Positions 7,536-14,440 of a stretch of 59,309 nucleotides of DNA are shown piece after piece; position 1 is the first letter of the stretch; the number at the start of each line of letters is the position of its first letter. A model generated the notes under the pieces. The model saw only the letters and a program-made list of their open reading frames with translations, was not told where the DNA came from and searched no databases. Source of the DNA: Paracoccus onchidii (GTDB taxonomy: Bacteria > Pseudomonadota > Alphaproteobacteria > Rhodobacterales > Rhodobacteraceae). The translations under genes were made by a program, and so were the position numbers. The stretch spans positions 1-59,309 of the forward strand of contig NZ_JAQBIE010000024.1 in assembly GCF_028294535.1 (NCBI RefSeq), given 5' to 3'.

Positions 7536-7916
7536 TTAAGGTCTGATTGCGGCCAACTGGCCGAGGTCGATTTTGGTATGGGTGTCGGCCATTGCTGGGA
7601 TCGACTGACGGGCCCCGGTCAGAGCGTCGTATTCTTCGGCGCTGATCGGGCGGCAGTAGGTCCAGACTTCGAGCGGGTCGCAGGGATGTGCGTTGCAGAT
7701 CGCCAGATAGGTTTCGGGTGCCGTAAGTTCGCCCGTGATCGGATCTATTTCTTGATCCATCCAGATTTCGACCGGAACGAATGGCCCGTCTTTGACCATC
7801 CGACGCTTGTAAAAACCGGGCTGTGGATCGTCCTCGATGCGCGCCACGCGCTCACCGGAGACGGAACGGCGCCAGAATGAATATTGATCCTCGGCGCTGG
7901 TAGGTTGGCGGATCAT
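7536..7916 (-). CDS. Hypothetical early phage protein (126 aa)
   Basis: I start at ATG 7916 (MIRQPTSAEDQYSFW), which overlaps the stop of the preceding micro-gene; the longer frame upstream is Arg-rich and implausible. The sequence includes RVARIEDDPQPGFYKRRMVKDGPFVPVEI split by charged residues and DPLEVWTYCRPISAEEY. Residues such as G-P-F-V-P-V-x-I are shared with small phage proteins near recombination genes. Function unknown. Confidence 0.65.
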   Translation of the reverse strand: MIRQPTSAEDQYSFWRRSVSGERVARIEDDPQPGFYKRRMVKDGPFVPVEIWMDQEIDPITGELTAPETYLAICNAHPCDPLEVWTYCRPISAEEYDALTGARQSIPAMADTHTKIDLGQLAAIRP

Positions 7917-8017
7917 AGCGCCACCCCGGGCGAACCCGTCCATGCATCCAAAACCAAAAAGGCGGTTGCCAGAAATGCCGCCAGCATTGCGGCGCAGATT
8001 GCGGCGTCTCGTATCAT
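7913..8017 (-). CDS. Micro-protein with one membrane segment (34 aa)
   Basis: A 34-codon frame starts at ATG 8017 overlapping the TGA of the upstream gene and ends in a TGA overlapping the next ATG. The peptide MIRDAAICAAMLAAFLATAF is followed by LVLDAW; it is hydrophobic enough for one transmembrane helix. The overlaps on both sides are the main evidence. Function unknown. Confidence 0.45.
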   Translation of the reverse strand: MIRDAAICAAMLAAFLATAFLVLDAWTGSPGVAL

Positions 8018-8160
8018 TGCGGCACCCCATCAATGATTGCGTCGACCTGGCGGGCGATCTTTGCCAGCGCCTCGGCGTTTTCGTCATTGGCCTTCACGGC
8101 GGCGCGGGCTGCGCGATAGGCGGCGTTGTTCAGGTCGATAAGCAATTGCTGGAGGCTCAT
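8014..8160 (-). CDS. Small helical protein (48 aa)
   Basis: A 48-codon frame starts at ATG 8160 just after the Ea22-like gene and ends in TGA overlapping the following ATG. The peptide begins MSLQQLLIDLNNAAYRAARA and is amphipathic and helical. It is supported by gap filling and by stop-start overlap; no family is recognised. Confidence 0.5.
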   Translation of the reverse strand: MSLQQLLIDLNNAAYRAARAAVKANDENAEALAKIARQVDAIIDGVPQ

Positions 8161-8510
8161 TGCGCGGCCTCCTTTATCTCGGCGGCCGCGATCTGACAGG
8201 CTGTCGAATAAATTGCCTCAAGCTTGGCGTATTCCCCACGCAGACGCTCAATCTCGTCCTGCTGTTCGATCACCTGACGTGCTAGGCTGGGGGCAAGGGC
8301 GATCAGGCGGGCATCCGCCTCGGACAAACACCACCGTTCTTCTTTGTGGTTATCCTTGTGTCCCGTCCAGTATCCGACGACACCATGCTGGTCGCTGTAG
8401 TGATACCAGTCGAAGCCGTAGATCGGGTCTTCATCGCTGTTCTTCTTGCGAGCCTTCCACTCACCCGGCGTTGCCGCATCCAGCAGCTTTTGCAGTTCAT
8501 CGACGTTCAT
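8157..8510 (-). CDS. Ead/Ea22-like phage protein
   Basis: This 117-aa protein starts at ATG 8510 (MNVDELQKLLDAATPGEW). The T-P-G-E-W motif near residue 14 and ADARLIALAPSLARQVIEQQ near 70-90 match the widespread Ead/Ea22-like early proteins of temperate phages. In lambda the corresponding region is non-essential for growth. The C-terminus is a short coiled coil. The ATG overlaps the stop of the upstream membrane protein. Confidence 0.75.
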   Translation of the reverse strand: MNVDELQKLLDAATPGEWKARKKNSDEDPIYGFDWYHYSDQHGVVGYWTGHKDNHKEERWCLSEADARLIALAPSLARQVIEQQDEIERLRGEYAKLEAIYSTACQIAAAEIKEAAQ

Positions 8511-8737
8511 TGCGCGGCCTCCACGGCTGCGGCGCATTCCTGCGCGGTGTAGCCGTCACAAACGGTCGGACGCTCAAGATGTGAGCCAAAGGAGTTCGCA
8601 ATCTGGATTGTCAGAAATGTCCAAAAACCAATCAGGAAAGGGACGCCCAAACAGGCAATGGACAACCATACCAATGACTTGAATTTTAGATCGTCTGGGA
8701 CGTGCGGTTCAGCATACTTTCGGCTGCTTGTGTGCAT
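8507..8737 (-). CDS. Small membrane protein, first gene of the leftward operon
   Basis: This 76-aa product has a hydrophobic stretch near residues 22-45 (LVWLSIACLGVPFLIGFW and following) that forms one transmembrane helix, a basic N-terminus, and a short tail with two Cys. I choose ATG 8737 rather than 8746 because GAAGGA then has a nine-base spacing. Being first after the repressed leftward promoter it would be among the earliest products. Function unknown; host takeover or exclusion are possibilities only. Confidence 0.6.
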   Translation of the reverse strand: MHTSSRKYAEPHVPDDLKFKSLVWLSIACLGVPFLIGFWTFLTIQIANSFGSHLERPTVCDGYTAQECAAAVEAAQ

Positions 8738-8771
8738 AATCTGCATTCCTTCGCATCGAATCTATGCGATC

Positions 8772-8801
8772 ACTATGCATTTATGCATCTCAACCTGTCA
8801 A
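8772..8801 (-). promoter_or_regulatory. pL: Probable leftward early promoter
   Basis: On the minus strand a perfect TTGACA (8796-8801) is followed, 18 bases on, by CATAGT (8772-8777), four of six matches to the -10 consensus. The element sits just upstream of the first gene of the leftward operon. TGCA-N4-TGCA sites overlap the -10 and lie immediately beside the -35, as expected of a repressed early promoter. Confidence 0.55.
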
Positions 8802-8813
8802 TGCAGAAATGCA
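8776..8813. promoter_or_regulatory. Left operators (two TGCA-N4-TGCA sites)
   Basis: Perfect copies lie at 8776-8787 (spacer TTTA) and 8802-8813 (spacer GAAA), 26 bp apart. A looser N5 version is at 8733-8745 over the first start codon. The same 12-bp symmetric motif occurs in the repressor-Cro interval and before the late operon, so these are the likely repressor operators. Confidence 0.7.
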
Positions 8814-8840
8814 CATTAGAAAAAAATCATGCATTGGCAT

Positions 8841-8868
8841 AAAAAAACCCCGCAAAAGCGGGGCTTTA
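8841..8868 (-). terminator. Rho-independent terminator after the repressor operon
   Basis: Reading the minus strand, GCCCCGC-TTTT-GCGGGG is followed by seven T residues. It closes the transcript that carries the repressor and the small two-TM gene, and insulates it from the leftward promoter just beyond. Confidence 0.85.
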
Positions 8869-8889
8869 AGTGCAGTTCTTGCTCTATCG

Positions 8890-9045
8890 TCAGGTCATAA
8901 GCATAAGGATTCCCAATCCTCCGACTCCATATGCCACCCAGCCGAGAACCTTCTTGGCGTCGTCGCTCATTTCAAGGTCATCGCCCTTCTGGGACAAGAA
9001 CCAGGCGAGAGATGCGCCGGCCAATGTCAGCACGATCCCCGTCAT
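8890..9045 (-). CDS. Two-TM small protein coupled to the repressor (51 aa)
   Basis: This frame starts with ATG 9045, which overlaps the repressor TGA, and ends just before the terminator at 8868. The peptide MTGIVLTLAGASLAWFLSQK has a hydrophobic N-terminal segment, then a charged KGDDLEMSDDAKK loop, then a second hydrophobic segment GWVAYGVGGLGILMLM. Because it can only be made with the repressor, it should be expressed in the lysogen. Superinfection exclusion or another lysogenic trait is a reasonable guess; nothing in the sequence proves it. Confidence 0.6.
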   Translation of the reverse strand: MTGIVLTLAGASLAWFLSQKGDDLEMSDDAKKVLGWVAYGVGGLGILMLMT

Positions 9046-9689
9046 ACTTTACGTCCGATCCAGAGGACGCGACCAAGCACATCAAGATCACTCGCAGCTG
9101 AGTTTACCGCGCTGTATTCGGTATTGTCCGACCGGACGTTCACCTGTCCCGGCACACCTCCCCGACCAATCCGCTTGATATGTATAGCCGTATTATACCG
9201 GATCGCGAAAAGCCCGTCGAAATCAAGATTCTTCTGACCTTGATCGACCAGAACCTGATCACCTTCCAGCAAAGTCGGCTTCATGGAATCGCCCACAACA
9301 GGGACGATCACAAGCATTTCTGCCGGGGAATCGGTAATCTGACTAAGTAATGAAGGGGAAAAGGACACAGCAGCTTCCTTGGTGGTTGACGGGTCACCAT
9401 CGGCGTAAATCCGCCCAGCATGGGCGTCAATGGACCTTATTAGTATCTGATCTTCCCCCACCATTTGCACCACTGTCGTGTCGCCTGGGAACGGAATCCC
9501 GCTAACCTCCCTGATCTTTTCAAGAGTTCGCCGGGAAATCGAATAAGGATGATCCCCTTTCGCGTTCAAGGGGCGGGTCAGCGTCGTGCTTGATACACCG
9601 GCCCGTGCCGCTAACTCCGTAGCGCTGATGCGGTGCTTCAATAGCACATCGCGAACATAGTCTATCGCCCAATCTGTCATTGCAGCCAC
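9042..9689 (-). CDS. CI-like repressor, S24/LexA-type
   Basis: This 215-aa protein (212 if the ATG at 9680 is used instead of GTG 9689) has an N-terminal HTH (residues 15-45, SATELAARAGVSSTTLTR) and a C-terminal S24 peptidase domain with GDSMKPT (Ser near 135) and the general-base Lys near 172 (HIKRIG). An Ala-Gly pair at residues 91-92 is a plausible autocleavage site, so induction through RecA is expected. The gene is divergent from a Cro-like gene with operators between. It is the likely ligand of TGCA-N4-TGCA sites. Confidence 0.9.
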   Translation of the reverse strand: MAAMTDWAIDYVRDVLLKHRISATELAARAGVSSTTLTRPLNAKGDHPYSISRRTLEKIREVSGIPFPGDTTVVQMVGEDQILIRSIDAHAGRIYADGDPSTTKEAAVSFSPSLLSQITDSPAEMLVIVPVVGDSMKPTLLEGDQVLVDQGQKNLDFDGLFAIRYNTAIHIKRIGRGGVPGQVNVRSDNTEYSAVNSAASDLDVLGRVLWIGRKV

Positions 9690-9725
9690 TCGTTTCCATT
9701 AATTACCACTTCTCATCTGCAAAAA

Positions 9726-9754
9726 ATCATACCGCACAGCGCGGCCCTTCTTAA
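9726..9754 (-). promoter_or_regulatory. pRM: Probable repressor-maintenance promoter
   Basis: On the minus strand TTAAGA (9749-9754) is followed, 17 bases on, by TATGAT (9726-9731). It points at the repressor start. Operator 9757-9768 lies right behind its -35 box, the position from which lambda-type repressors activate their own promoter. Confidence 0.6.
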
Positions 9755-9756
9755 TG

Positions 9757-9815
9757 TGCAGTTATGCATTGACATGACAAGTGCGCATCTGCATATCTTT
9801 TTGTGCAGGTATGCA
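9757..9815. promoter_or_regulatory. Right operators (three TGCA-type sites)
   Basis: Perfect TGCA-N4-TGCA copies lie at 9757-9768 (spacer GTTA) and 9804-9815 (spacer GGTA). Between them 9782-9793 has one mismatch in the first half (TGCG-CATC-TGCA). Spacings are 25 and 22 bp. Three sites between divergent repressor and Cro-like genes reproduce the lambda right-operator layout. Confidence 0.75.
9769..9797 (+). promoter_or_regulatory. pR: Probable rightward early promoter
   Basis: A perfect TTGACA (9769-9774) directly abuts the first right operator and is followed, 17 bases on, by CATATC. The middle operator overlaps the -10. Transcription would enter the Cro-like gene at 9826. Confidence 0.55.
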
Positions 9816-9825
9816 GGAGCATGGC

Positions 9826-10044
9826 ATGATTTTTTCAAACATTGACCAATACAAGCAGCGTCGTGCCGAGATTGAATCAAGAATCTCGGAAGCCGGGATC
9901 ACAGAAGAACACTTCTTGAAAGAATCCGGCATCAACAGAACGACATGGCAACGATGGGGCCACGGCAAGTTCATGCCTCGCATGGACAAATGGATGGGGG
10001 TCGAAGCCGCGTTTTCACGGTTGATCCAGGAGCGCAAGCAATGA
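9826..10044 (+). CDS. Cro-like small HTH protein
   Basis: This 72-aa protein starts at ATG 9826 with GGAG seven bases upstream; earlier in-frame starts would run through the operators. Residues 14-45 fit a helix-turn-helix (ISEAGITEEHFLKESGINRT then TWQRW). It is the first gene under the rightward promoter and divergent from the repressor, the classic place of Cro. A CII-like activator is the alternative. Specificity cannot be told from the sequence. Confidence 0.7.
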   Translation: MIFSNIDQYKQRRAEIESRISEAGITEEHFLKESGINRTTWQRWGHGKFMPRMDKWMGVEAAFSRLIQERKQ

Positions 10045-10292
10045 CGAGCCTGAAAACCAAGGCCGTCGCCTTCCTGATCTGGCGCGATTGCCAAGACCAT
10101 GGATGGGACCGGACCACATCGGAGATTGCGAAGGAAATCGGTGAAACAACCCAACGCGTTCGGGCGGTCCTGAAAGCTAAAGGGTGGTCGAACCGAGTCC
10201 GATCATCAAAGCCGGATTGCTCTATCGTCCCGGTCTACAACCATGAAATCGCCAGCATCTGCCAATCCGTCGCGCATGGGGTGGGCAGATGA
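10041..10292 (+). CDS. Winged-HTH-type small protein
   Basis: This 83-aa protein starts at ATG 10041, overlapping the previous TGA. Residues 10-45 (WDRTTSEIAKEIGETTQRVRAVL) form a clear helix-turn-helix followed by KAKGWSNR, which fits a winged-helix DNA-binding domain. It probably regulates early rightward transcription, but no homolog of known function is recognised. Confidence 0.6.
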   Translation: MTSLKTKAVAFLIWRDCQDHGWDRTTSEIAKEIGETTQRVRAVLKAKGWSNRVRSSKPDCSIVPVYNHEIASICQSVAHGVGR

Positions 10293-10660
10293 TCGATAAA
10301 GATGACCTTCGGGCCGAATGGGTCAAAGGAACCGCATCAAAGACCCTCGCTGAAAAATATGGCGTCACCTATCGCGCGGTGAACAGCGCCGCGAAAAAGA
10401 TGGGACTTCCAGGCAGGGCCCATGCGTCTCAATTGAACAGGCGCGAAAATATGCGTCAGGCGCCGCGTGAGCGGGACGAAAAGTTGCTTCGGGCCTTGTT
10501 CTTGAGAAACCGTGGCCTGACGCTCAAGCAAATCGAACAGCGTGTAAGGGTTCCCGTCGCATCTTTGAGTGTCGAACTTCTCGACATTCGTAAAGCCGAC
10601 ATCCGCGAGAGCGGAGAACCAAAAAACGCAGTCTTGTCAAGTTATTGGAGTCAGAAATGA
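10289..10660 (+). CDS. HTH protein, possible transcription regulator
   Basis: The 123-aa product has an N-terminal homeodomain-like HTH (LRAEWVKGTASKTLAEKYGV followed by TYRAVNSAAKKMGLPGR), the form seen in GcrA-like and phage regulatory proteins. A second helix pair (RGLTLKQIEQRVRVPVASL) looks like another DNA-binding unit. The start overlaps the previous stop. In this location a role in early or middle gene control is likely but unproven. Confidence 0.6.
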   Translation: MIDKDDLRAEWVKGTASKTLAEKYGVTYRAVNSAAKKMGLPGRAHASQLNRRENMRQAPRERDEKLLRALFLRNRGLTLKQIEQRVRVPVASLSVELLDIRKADIRESGEPKNAVLSSYWSQK

Positions 10661-10866
10661 CCCAGGACAGGAAGATTGCGCCGTCAACATCATCTCACAA
10701 CATACTCAAGTATTCCCGCGTCAGTGGCGGGTCGGTGAAGGCCGCAGCCTCCATGCTGCCACGTGATGCCGCAATCGAGTTGGCGGCGGAATGCAACCGC
10801 CGCGGATGCTGCATGGCCGTTGCGCTGGTCGACAATTGGGCAAAGCACCACGGGAGCAAGGAATGA
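10657..10866 (+). CDS. Hypothetical small protein (69 aa)
   Basis: ATG 10657 overlaps the preceding TGA and the stop overlaps the methyltransferase ATG, so it is an integral operon member. It carries GSVKAAASMLPRDAAIELAAE, a helical region, and a CNRRGCCM cluster. No family recognised. Confidence 0.5.
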   Translation: MTQDRKIAPSTSSHNILKYSRVSGGSVKAAASMLPRDAAIELAAECNRRGCCMAVALVDNWAKHHGSKE

Positions 10867-12437
10867 GATACCTTTCCGTGTGCAGCGGCATCGAGGCCGC
10901 AACGCAGGCTTTCCATCCGCTCGGATGGTCGCCCGTCGCCTTCTCCGAGATCGAGAAGTTCCCCAGCGCAGTTCTGGCGCACCATTATCCGCATGTCCCG
11001 AATTGGGGCGACATGACAAAATTCGAGGAATGGCCGGATGAACCAGTTGACCTTCTTTGCGGAGGAACCCCCTGCCAGTCATTCAGCGTTGCCGGATTGC
11101 GCGCAGGACTGGCTGATCCTCGCGGAAACCTCATGCTCACCTTTGGTGCCATTGCAGCAAAGTATCGGCCCCGCTGGCTGGTTTGGGAGAACGTCCCCGG
11201 CGTCCTGTCATCTAACAGCGGACGAGATTTTGGAACCTTCCTCGGGATGCTGGGGCAACTCGGGTATGGGACCGCCTACCGCGTTCTTGACGCTCAACAC
11301 GTCAGAACACTGCGCTTCCCATTCGCTGTCCCGCAACGCCGGCGTCGTGTGTGGGTTGTCGCATATCTTGGAGACTGGCGCCGTGCCGCAGCGGTTCTTT
11401 TTGACCGCGAAAGCCTGTCAGGGCATTCTGCGCCGCGCCGCGAAACGGGGGAAATCTCTGCCGCGACTCTTGCGGCAAGCACTGGTGGCTGTAGCGGAAA
11501 GGACGCCGCTGATCGGAGACTGATCGCCGCGCGCATGGTCGCGTTTGGCGAATACGAGGCCGATGATACCGCCTCGACCGTGAAGGCGCGAGACTACAAG
11601 GACGCAACCGATCTGGTGGCACATAGCCTGCGCGGTGAGGGTTTCGACGCATCCGAGGACGGGACAGGGCGCGGAACGCCCATCGTGCCGGTGGCTTTCG
11701 TCCAGAACACGCGCGACGAAGTGCGCCTGATGGGCGGTGACGGGCAGATCGTGGGCGCACTTGCCGCAGAAACCGGCGCGAAACAGCAATGCTACGTCGC
11801 CACGCAGGCTATCGCGATCCAAGAACGCGCAGTCTGCGAAAACCCGAACGCGGGGCCTGATGGAAAGGGCTATCGTGAGGATGGTGCAGCCTACACGCTG
11901 GAATCTCGAACAGTGCCGCAGGCGGTGGCTTTCGACTGCCTGGCGGGTGGGGAAACTGGTTTCTCGATCGGTGATATTCCCGGTGCGCTCCATGGGGGCG
12001 GCAAGAGCGGTGGGCGCGCCGCCGTGGCTTTCGATATGCGTGGCCGCGAAGGCGGTGCCATGCCGGAAGGGCCGCACGATACGGTCAGCGTTCGCGCTGC
12101 TTCCGGTGGATCTAGCCGCAGTTACGTCGCGCTTCCTTGGGCGGTGCGCCGACTGACGCCGCGGGAGTGTGAGCGACTGCAAGGCTTCCCCGATGATTTC
12201 ACGCTGATTCCGAATTGGGCTGCTCGGGCATCACGCGAGGATCTTGAGCAAACGGCCCGCTGGATTTGGACCGACGACAACCAAGCCAACGGTATGACGT
12301 GGGATGATGCCATGAAACTGGCGCGTCACCCTGACGGCCCGCGATACAAGGCTCTCGGCAACAGCTGGGCGGTCAACTGCGCGGAATGGATCGCGGAGCG
12401 TATCGCGATGGTCGATGCGATGGAGGGCGCGGCATGA
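10863..12437 (+). CDS. dcm: DNA (cytosine-5) methyltransferase
   Basis: This 524-aa enzyme would transfer a methyl group from SAM to C5 of cytosine. Motif I is SVCSGIEAA (residues 5-13), motif IV GGTPCQSFS (catalytic Cys near 79), motif VI ENVPG, motif VIII QRRRRVW, and the late motifs RLTPRECERLQGFPDDF and ALGNSWAV. A long target-recognition insert (about residues 190-420) is Gly/Ala-rich with repeated T-V/L-x-A-R/S-type units, as in other phage enzymes. No restriction nuclease accompanies it, so it probably protects phage DNA. A second gene is overprinted at 11038-11523. Confidence 0.9.
   Translation: MRYLSVCSGIEAATQAFHPLGWSPVAFSEIEKFPSAVLAHHYPHVPNWGDMTKFEEWPDEPVDLLCGGTPCQSFSVAGLRAGLADPRGNLMLTFGAIAAKYRPRWLVWENVPGVLSSNSGRDFGTFLGMLGQLGYGTAYRVLDAQHVRTLRFPFAVPQRRRRVWVVAYLGDWRRAAAVLFDRESLSGHSAPRRETGEISAATLAASTGGCSGKDAADRRLIAARMVAFGEYEADDTASTVKARDYKDATDLVAHSLRGEGFDASEDGTGRGTPIVPVAFVQNTRDEVRLMGGDGQIVGALAAETGAKQQCYVATQAIAIQERAVCENPNAGPDGKGYREDGAAYTLESRTVPQAVAFDCLAGGETGFSIGDIPGALHGGGKSGGRAAVAFDMRGREGGAMPEGPHDTVSVRAASGGSSRSYVALPWAVRRLTPRECERLQGFPDDFTLIPNWAARASREDLEQTARWIWTDDNQANGMTWDDAMKLARHPDGPRYKALGNSWAVNCAEWIAERIAMVDAMEGAA
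11038..11523 (+). CDS. Overprinted gene inside the cytosine methyltransferase (+1 frame)
   Basis: A 161-codon frame lies wholly within dcm, shifted by +1. ATG 11038 has a strong GAGGA site eight bases upstream. The product begins MNQLTFFAEEPPAS and contains EPSSGCWGNSGMGPPTAF, VPQRFFLTAKACQGILRRA and KRGKSLP, features I recall from stand-alone conserved hypothetical proteins of other prophages that also overlap methyltransferase genes. Composition is balanced, unlike the Arg-rich shadow frames around it. Function unknown. Confidence 0.65.
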   Translation: MNQLTFFAEEPPASHSALPDCAQDWLILAETSCSPLVPLQQSIGPAGWFGRTSPASCHLTADEILEPSSGCWGNSGMGPPTAFLTLNTSEHCASHSLSRNAGVVCGLSHILETGAVPQRFFLTAKACQGILRRAAKRGKSLPRLLRQALVAVAERTPLIGD

Positions 12438-12628
12438 CCCCGCATGAGCAATCCATCGCATTTGTGCGCGCGGCGCGTGGCGCGTCTCGCACACTCCCCG
12501 AAATAGCTGACGCGGCCGGCCTGACGCTCGATCAGGCGCGCGAGGTGCTGGCGCGCGGCGTCCAGGCAAAGCGGCTGCGCGTCAATGACAGCGATCGGCA
12601 GAACATCATCATTGAGGTGATTTCGTGA
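12434..12628 (+). CDS. Small HTH-type protein (64 aa)
   Basis: ATG 12434 overlaps the dcm stop. Residues 8-45 (AFVRAARGASRTLPEIADAA then GLTLDQAREVLARG) look like a winged-helix recognition unit followed by a short beta hairpin. It sits between the two modification genes and may regulate them. No family is assigned. Confidence 0.55.
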   Translation: MTPHEQSIAFVRAARGASRTLPEIADAAGLTLDQAREVLARGVQAKRLRVNDSDRQNIIIEVIS

Positions 12629-13596
12629 CCCATCACATCGTCAATATCAGCGGCGGCAAAGACTCGACGGCCTGCTACCTTCTGGCGCTGCAATCTGGCC
12701 GGCCTTTCCGGGCGGTCATGGCCGATACCGGCAACGAACATCAGATCACGATGGATTACGCGCAGAGTCTTGCGGCGAAAACTGGCGGACCAGATGTTGA
12801 GGTTTTCCGCGCGGATTTTTCAGATCGGATCGCGAAGAAGCGGCGATATGTGGCAGAGAAATGGACGCTAAAGGGGGTTCCTGACGCGACGATCGAGCGC
12901 GCACTCGCAGTGCTGCAACCGACCGGCAATCCGTTCCTTGATCTGTGCATCTGGAAGGGGCGTTTCCCATCCCGCCGCGCTCAATTCTGCACTGAGTTTC
13001 TGAAATCCGAGGCGATCCAGCAGCAGGTTGTTGATCCGGCGCTGCGCTCCGCCCCTGCGGTCCAGTGGTTGGGCGTTCGACGTGACGAAAGTATCGCCCG
13101 TCGCAATGCGCCCATGTGGCAGACGGTCAGAACGCCTGGTCAGCATGTCATGCGGTTTTATCGACCGCTGATCCACTGGACGGCTGAGAATGTGTTTTCT
13201 TTCGCCGCGCATCACGGGGTCGATCCCAACCCGCTCTATCTGGAGGGCATGGGCCGCGTCGGGTGCTTCCCGTGCATCAACGCAAGTAAAGCCGAACTGC
13301 GCGCCATTGGTCGCCGGTATCCCGAGGCATTCGAGCGCATCGAGGAATGGGAGGCGATCGTGGCGGATGCCAGCAAGAGAGGTGCTGCCACCTTCTTCGC
13401 GGCTGATGTGACGCCAGAGGGCGCGAGAATGGCGCGGCGCGGCATCACAGGGGCGCGCGGCGGTCCTCAATATCCGCGCGCCAAGCAGGTGGCGGCATGG
13501 GCGCAAACGGATCGCGGCGGGCGTCAGCATAGCTGGCTGATCGACGCCGAGGATGACGGGGTTTCCTGCACTTCACAGTATGGGCTTTGCGAATGA
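12625..13596 (+). CDS. PAPS-reductase-like PP-loop protein
   Basis: This 323-aa protein starts at GTG 12625 overlapping the previous TGA. The PP-loop SGGKDST is at residues 9-15, so it should adenylate a substrate or bind adenylylated sulfate. RRAQFCTEFLK and a CFPC motif near residue 215 could bind a metal or iron-sulfur cluster, as in phosphoadenosine-phosphosulfate-reductase-family proteins and in DndC. Sulfate assimilation genes are absent, and it is flanked by two DNA methyltransferases, so a nucleic-acid modification role is more likely; this is inference. Confidence 0.78.
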   Translation: MTHHIVNISGGKDSTACYLLALQSGRPFRAVMADTGNEHQITMDYAQSLAAKTGGPDVEVFRADFSDRIAKKRRYVAEKWTLKGVPDATIERALAVLQPTGNPFLDLCIWKGRFPSRRAQFCTEFLKSEAIQQQVVDPALRSAPAVQWLGVRRDESIARRNAPMWQTVRTPGQHVMRFYRPLIHWTAENVFSFAAHHGVDPNPLYLEGMGRVGCFPCINASKAELRAIGRRYPEAFERIEEWEAIVADASKRGAATFFAADVTPEGARMARRGITGARGGPQYPRAKQVAAWAQTDRGGRQHSWLIDAEDDGVSCTSQYGLCE

Positions 13597-14144
13597 TCGA
13601 CCTTCCAGAAATAGACGGCGGCTGGCAGGTGATCTACGCAGATCCACCTTGGCGCTTTGCCAGCAACAGCGCCAGCAACCCAGGGCGGAACGCACGTCGA
13701 CATTACGACTGCATGACGGTCGATGAAATTGCCGCTTTGCCGGTCAAGGACGTGGCCGCGCCCGCCGCATTGCTTCTGATGTGGGTGACGGTGCCTTTCG
13801 CGCACCGCGCCGACGAGGTGGTCAGGGCATGGGGCTTCCGCACCAAGTCGCAGCTGGTCTGGCCCAAGCAGCGGATCGCAACGGGATATTGGGCGCGCAA
13901 TCAGCACGAACCCCTAATCATTGCCACGCGAGGCCGATTCCCCTGCCCGCGCCCCGCGCTGTTTCCGACCAGCATCATCCCCGGCGCGCAGCGCGAACAC
14001 AGTCGCAAACCGGAATGGGTGCCGGATCAGGTCGACACCCGTTTGCCGGGCCTTCGCAAGCTGGAAATGTTCGCGCGCCGGCAGCGCGCGGGCTGGTCCG
14101 TGTGGGGAAACCAGACAGACAAATTCGAGAAGGTTGGGGAATGA
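13593..14144 (+). CDS. MT-A70-family adenine methyltransferase
   Basis: This 183-aa enzyme has the DPPW catalytic motif at residues 17-20 and the conserved family features LLLMWVTVP, WGFRTKSQLVWPK and SRKPEWVPD. It should form N6-methyladenine in DNA, probably for protection against host restriction or for regulation. The length suits a single-domain phage member. ATG 13593 overlaps the PP-loop gene stop. Confidence 0.88.
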   Translation: MIDLPEIDGGWQVIYADPPWRFASNSASNPGRNARRHYDCMTVDEIAALPVKDVAAPAALLLMWVTVPFAHRADEVVRAWGFRTKSQLVWPKQRIATGYWARNQHEPLIIATRGRFPCPRPALFPTSIIPGAQREHSRKPEWVPDQVDTRLPGLRKLEMFARRQRAGWSVWGNQTDKFEKVGE

Positions 14145-14440
14145 GTGCGACCACGCATTTCAAGGAGCGCGTTGCGCAGCGCATCGGACCCGATGTTTGC
14201 GGTCAGGCTCTTGCAGATCGTCTGGTTAAGGCCGTGGCCGAAGGTGATGAAAAATTCGCCCGCTTCGCCTGCCGGTCGAGAAACGGGCCCGTCTACCGCA
14301 TCGAGGTCGAGGACAAGGGCACGTTCTACGTCGCCATGAACCGGCTGAAGAACACAGCAATCACGATCCTGCCGGCAGGCGGGACACTGGCCCGCAAAAA
14401 GGGCCGGAGAAAAAAGAAACTGCGAGGCACGAAGAAATGA
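14141..14440 (+). CDS. Hypothetical basic protein (99 aa)
   Basis: Starts at ATG 14141 overlapping the MT-A70 stop. It begins MSATTHFKERVAQRIG and ends in a very basic tail (KKGRRKKKLRG). The H-F-x-E-R-V-x-x-R-x-G opening followed by a beta-rich YRIEVEDKGTFYVAM region recalls small phage proteins of the toxin-fold or RelE-like type, but the catalytic set is not evident. Function unknown. Confidence 0.55.
   Translation: MSATTHFKERVAQRIGPDVCGQALADRLVKAVAEGDEKFARFACRSRNGPVYRIEVEDKGTFYVAMNRLKNTAITILPAGGTLARKKGRRKKKLRGTKK

Noticed and set aside
8841..8868. Plus-strand reading of the terminator at 8841-8868
   Set aside because: On the plus strand the stem is followed by only three T residues; the seven-T tract is on the minus strand.
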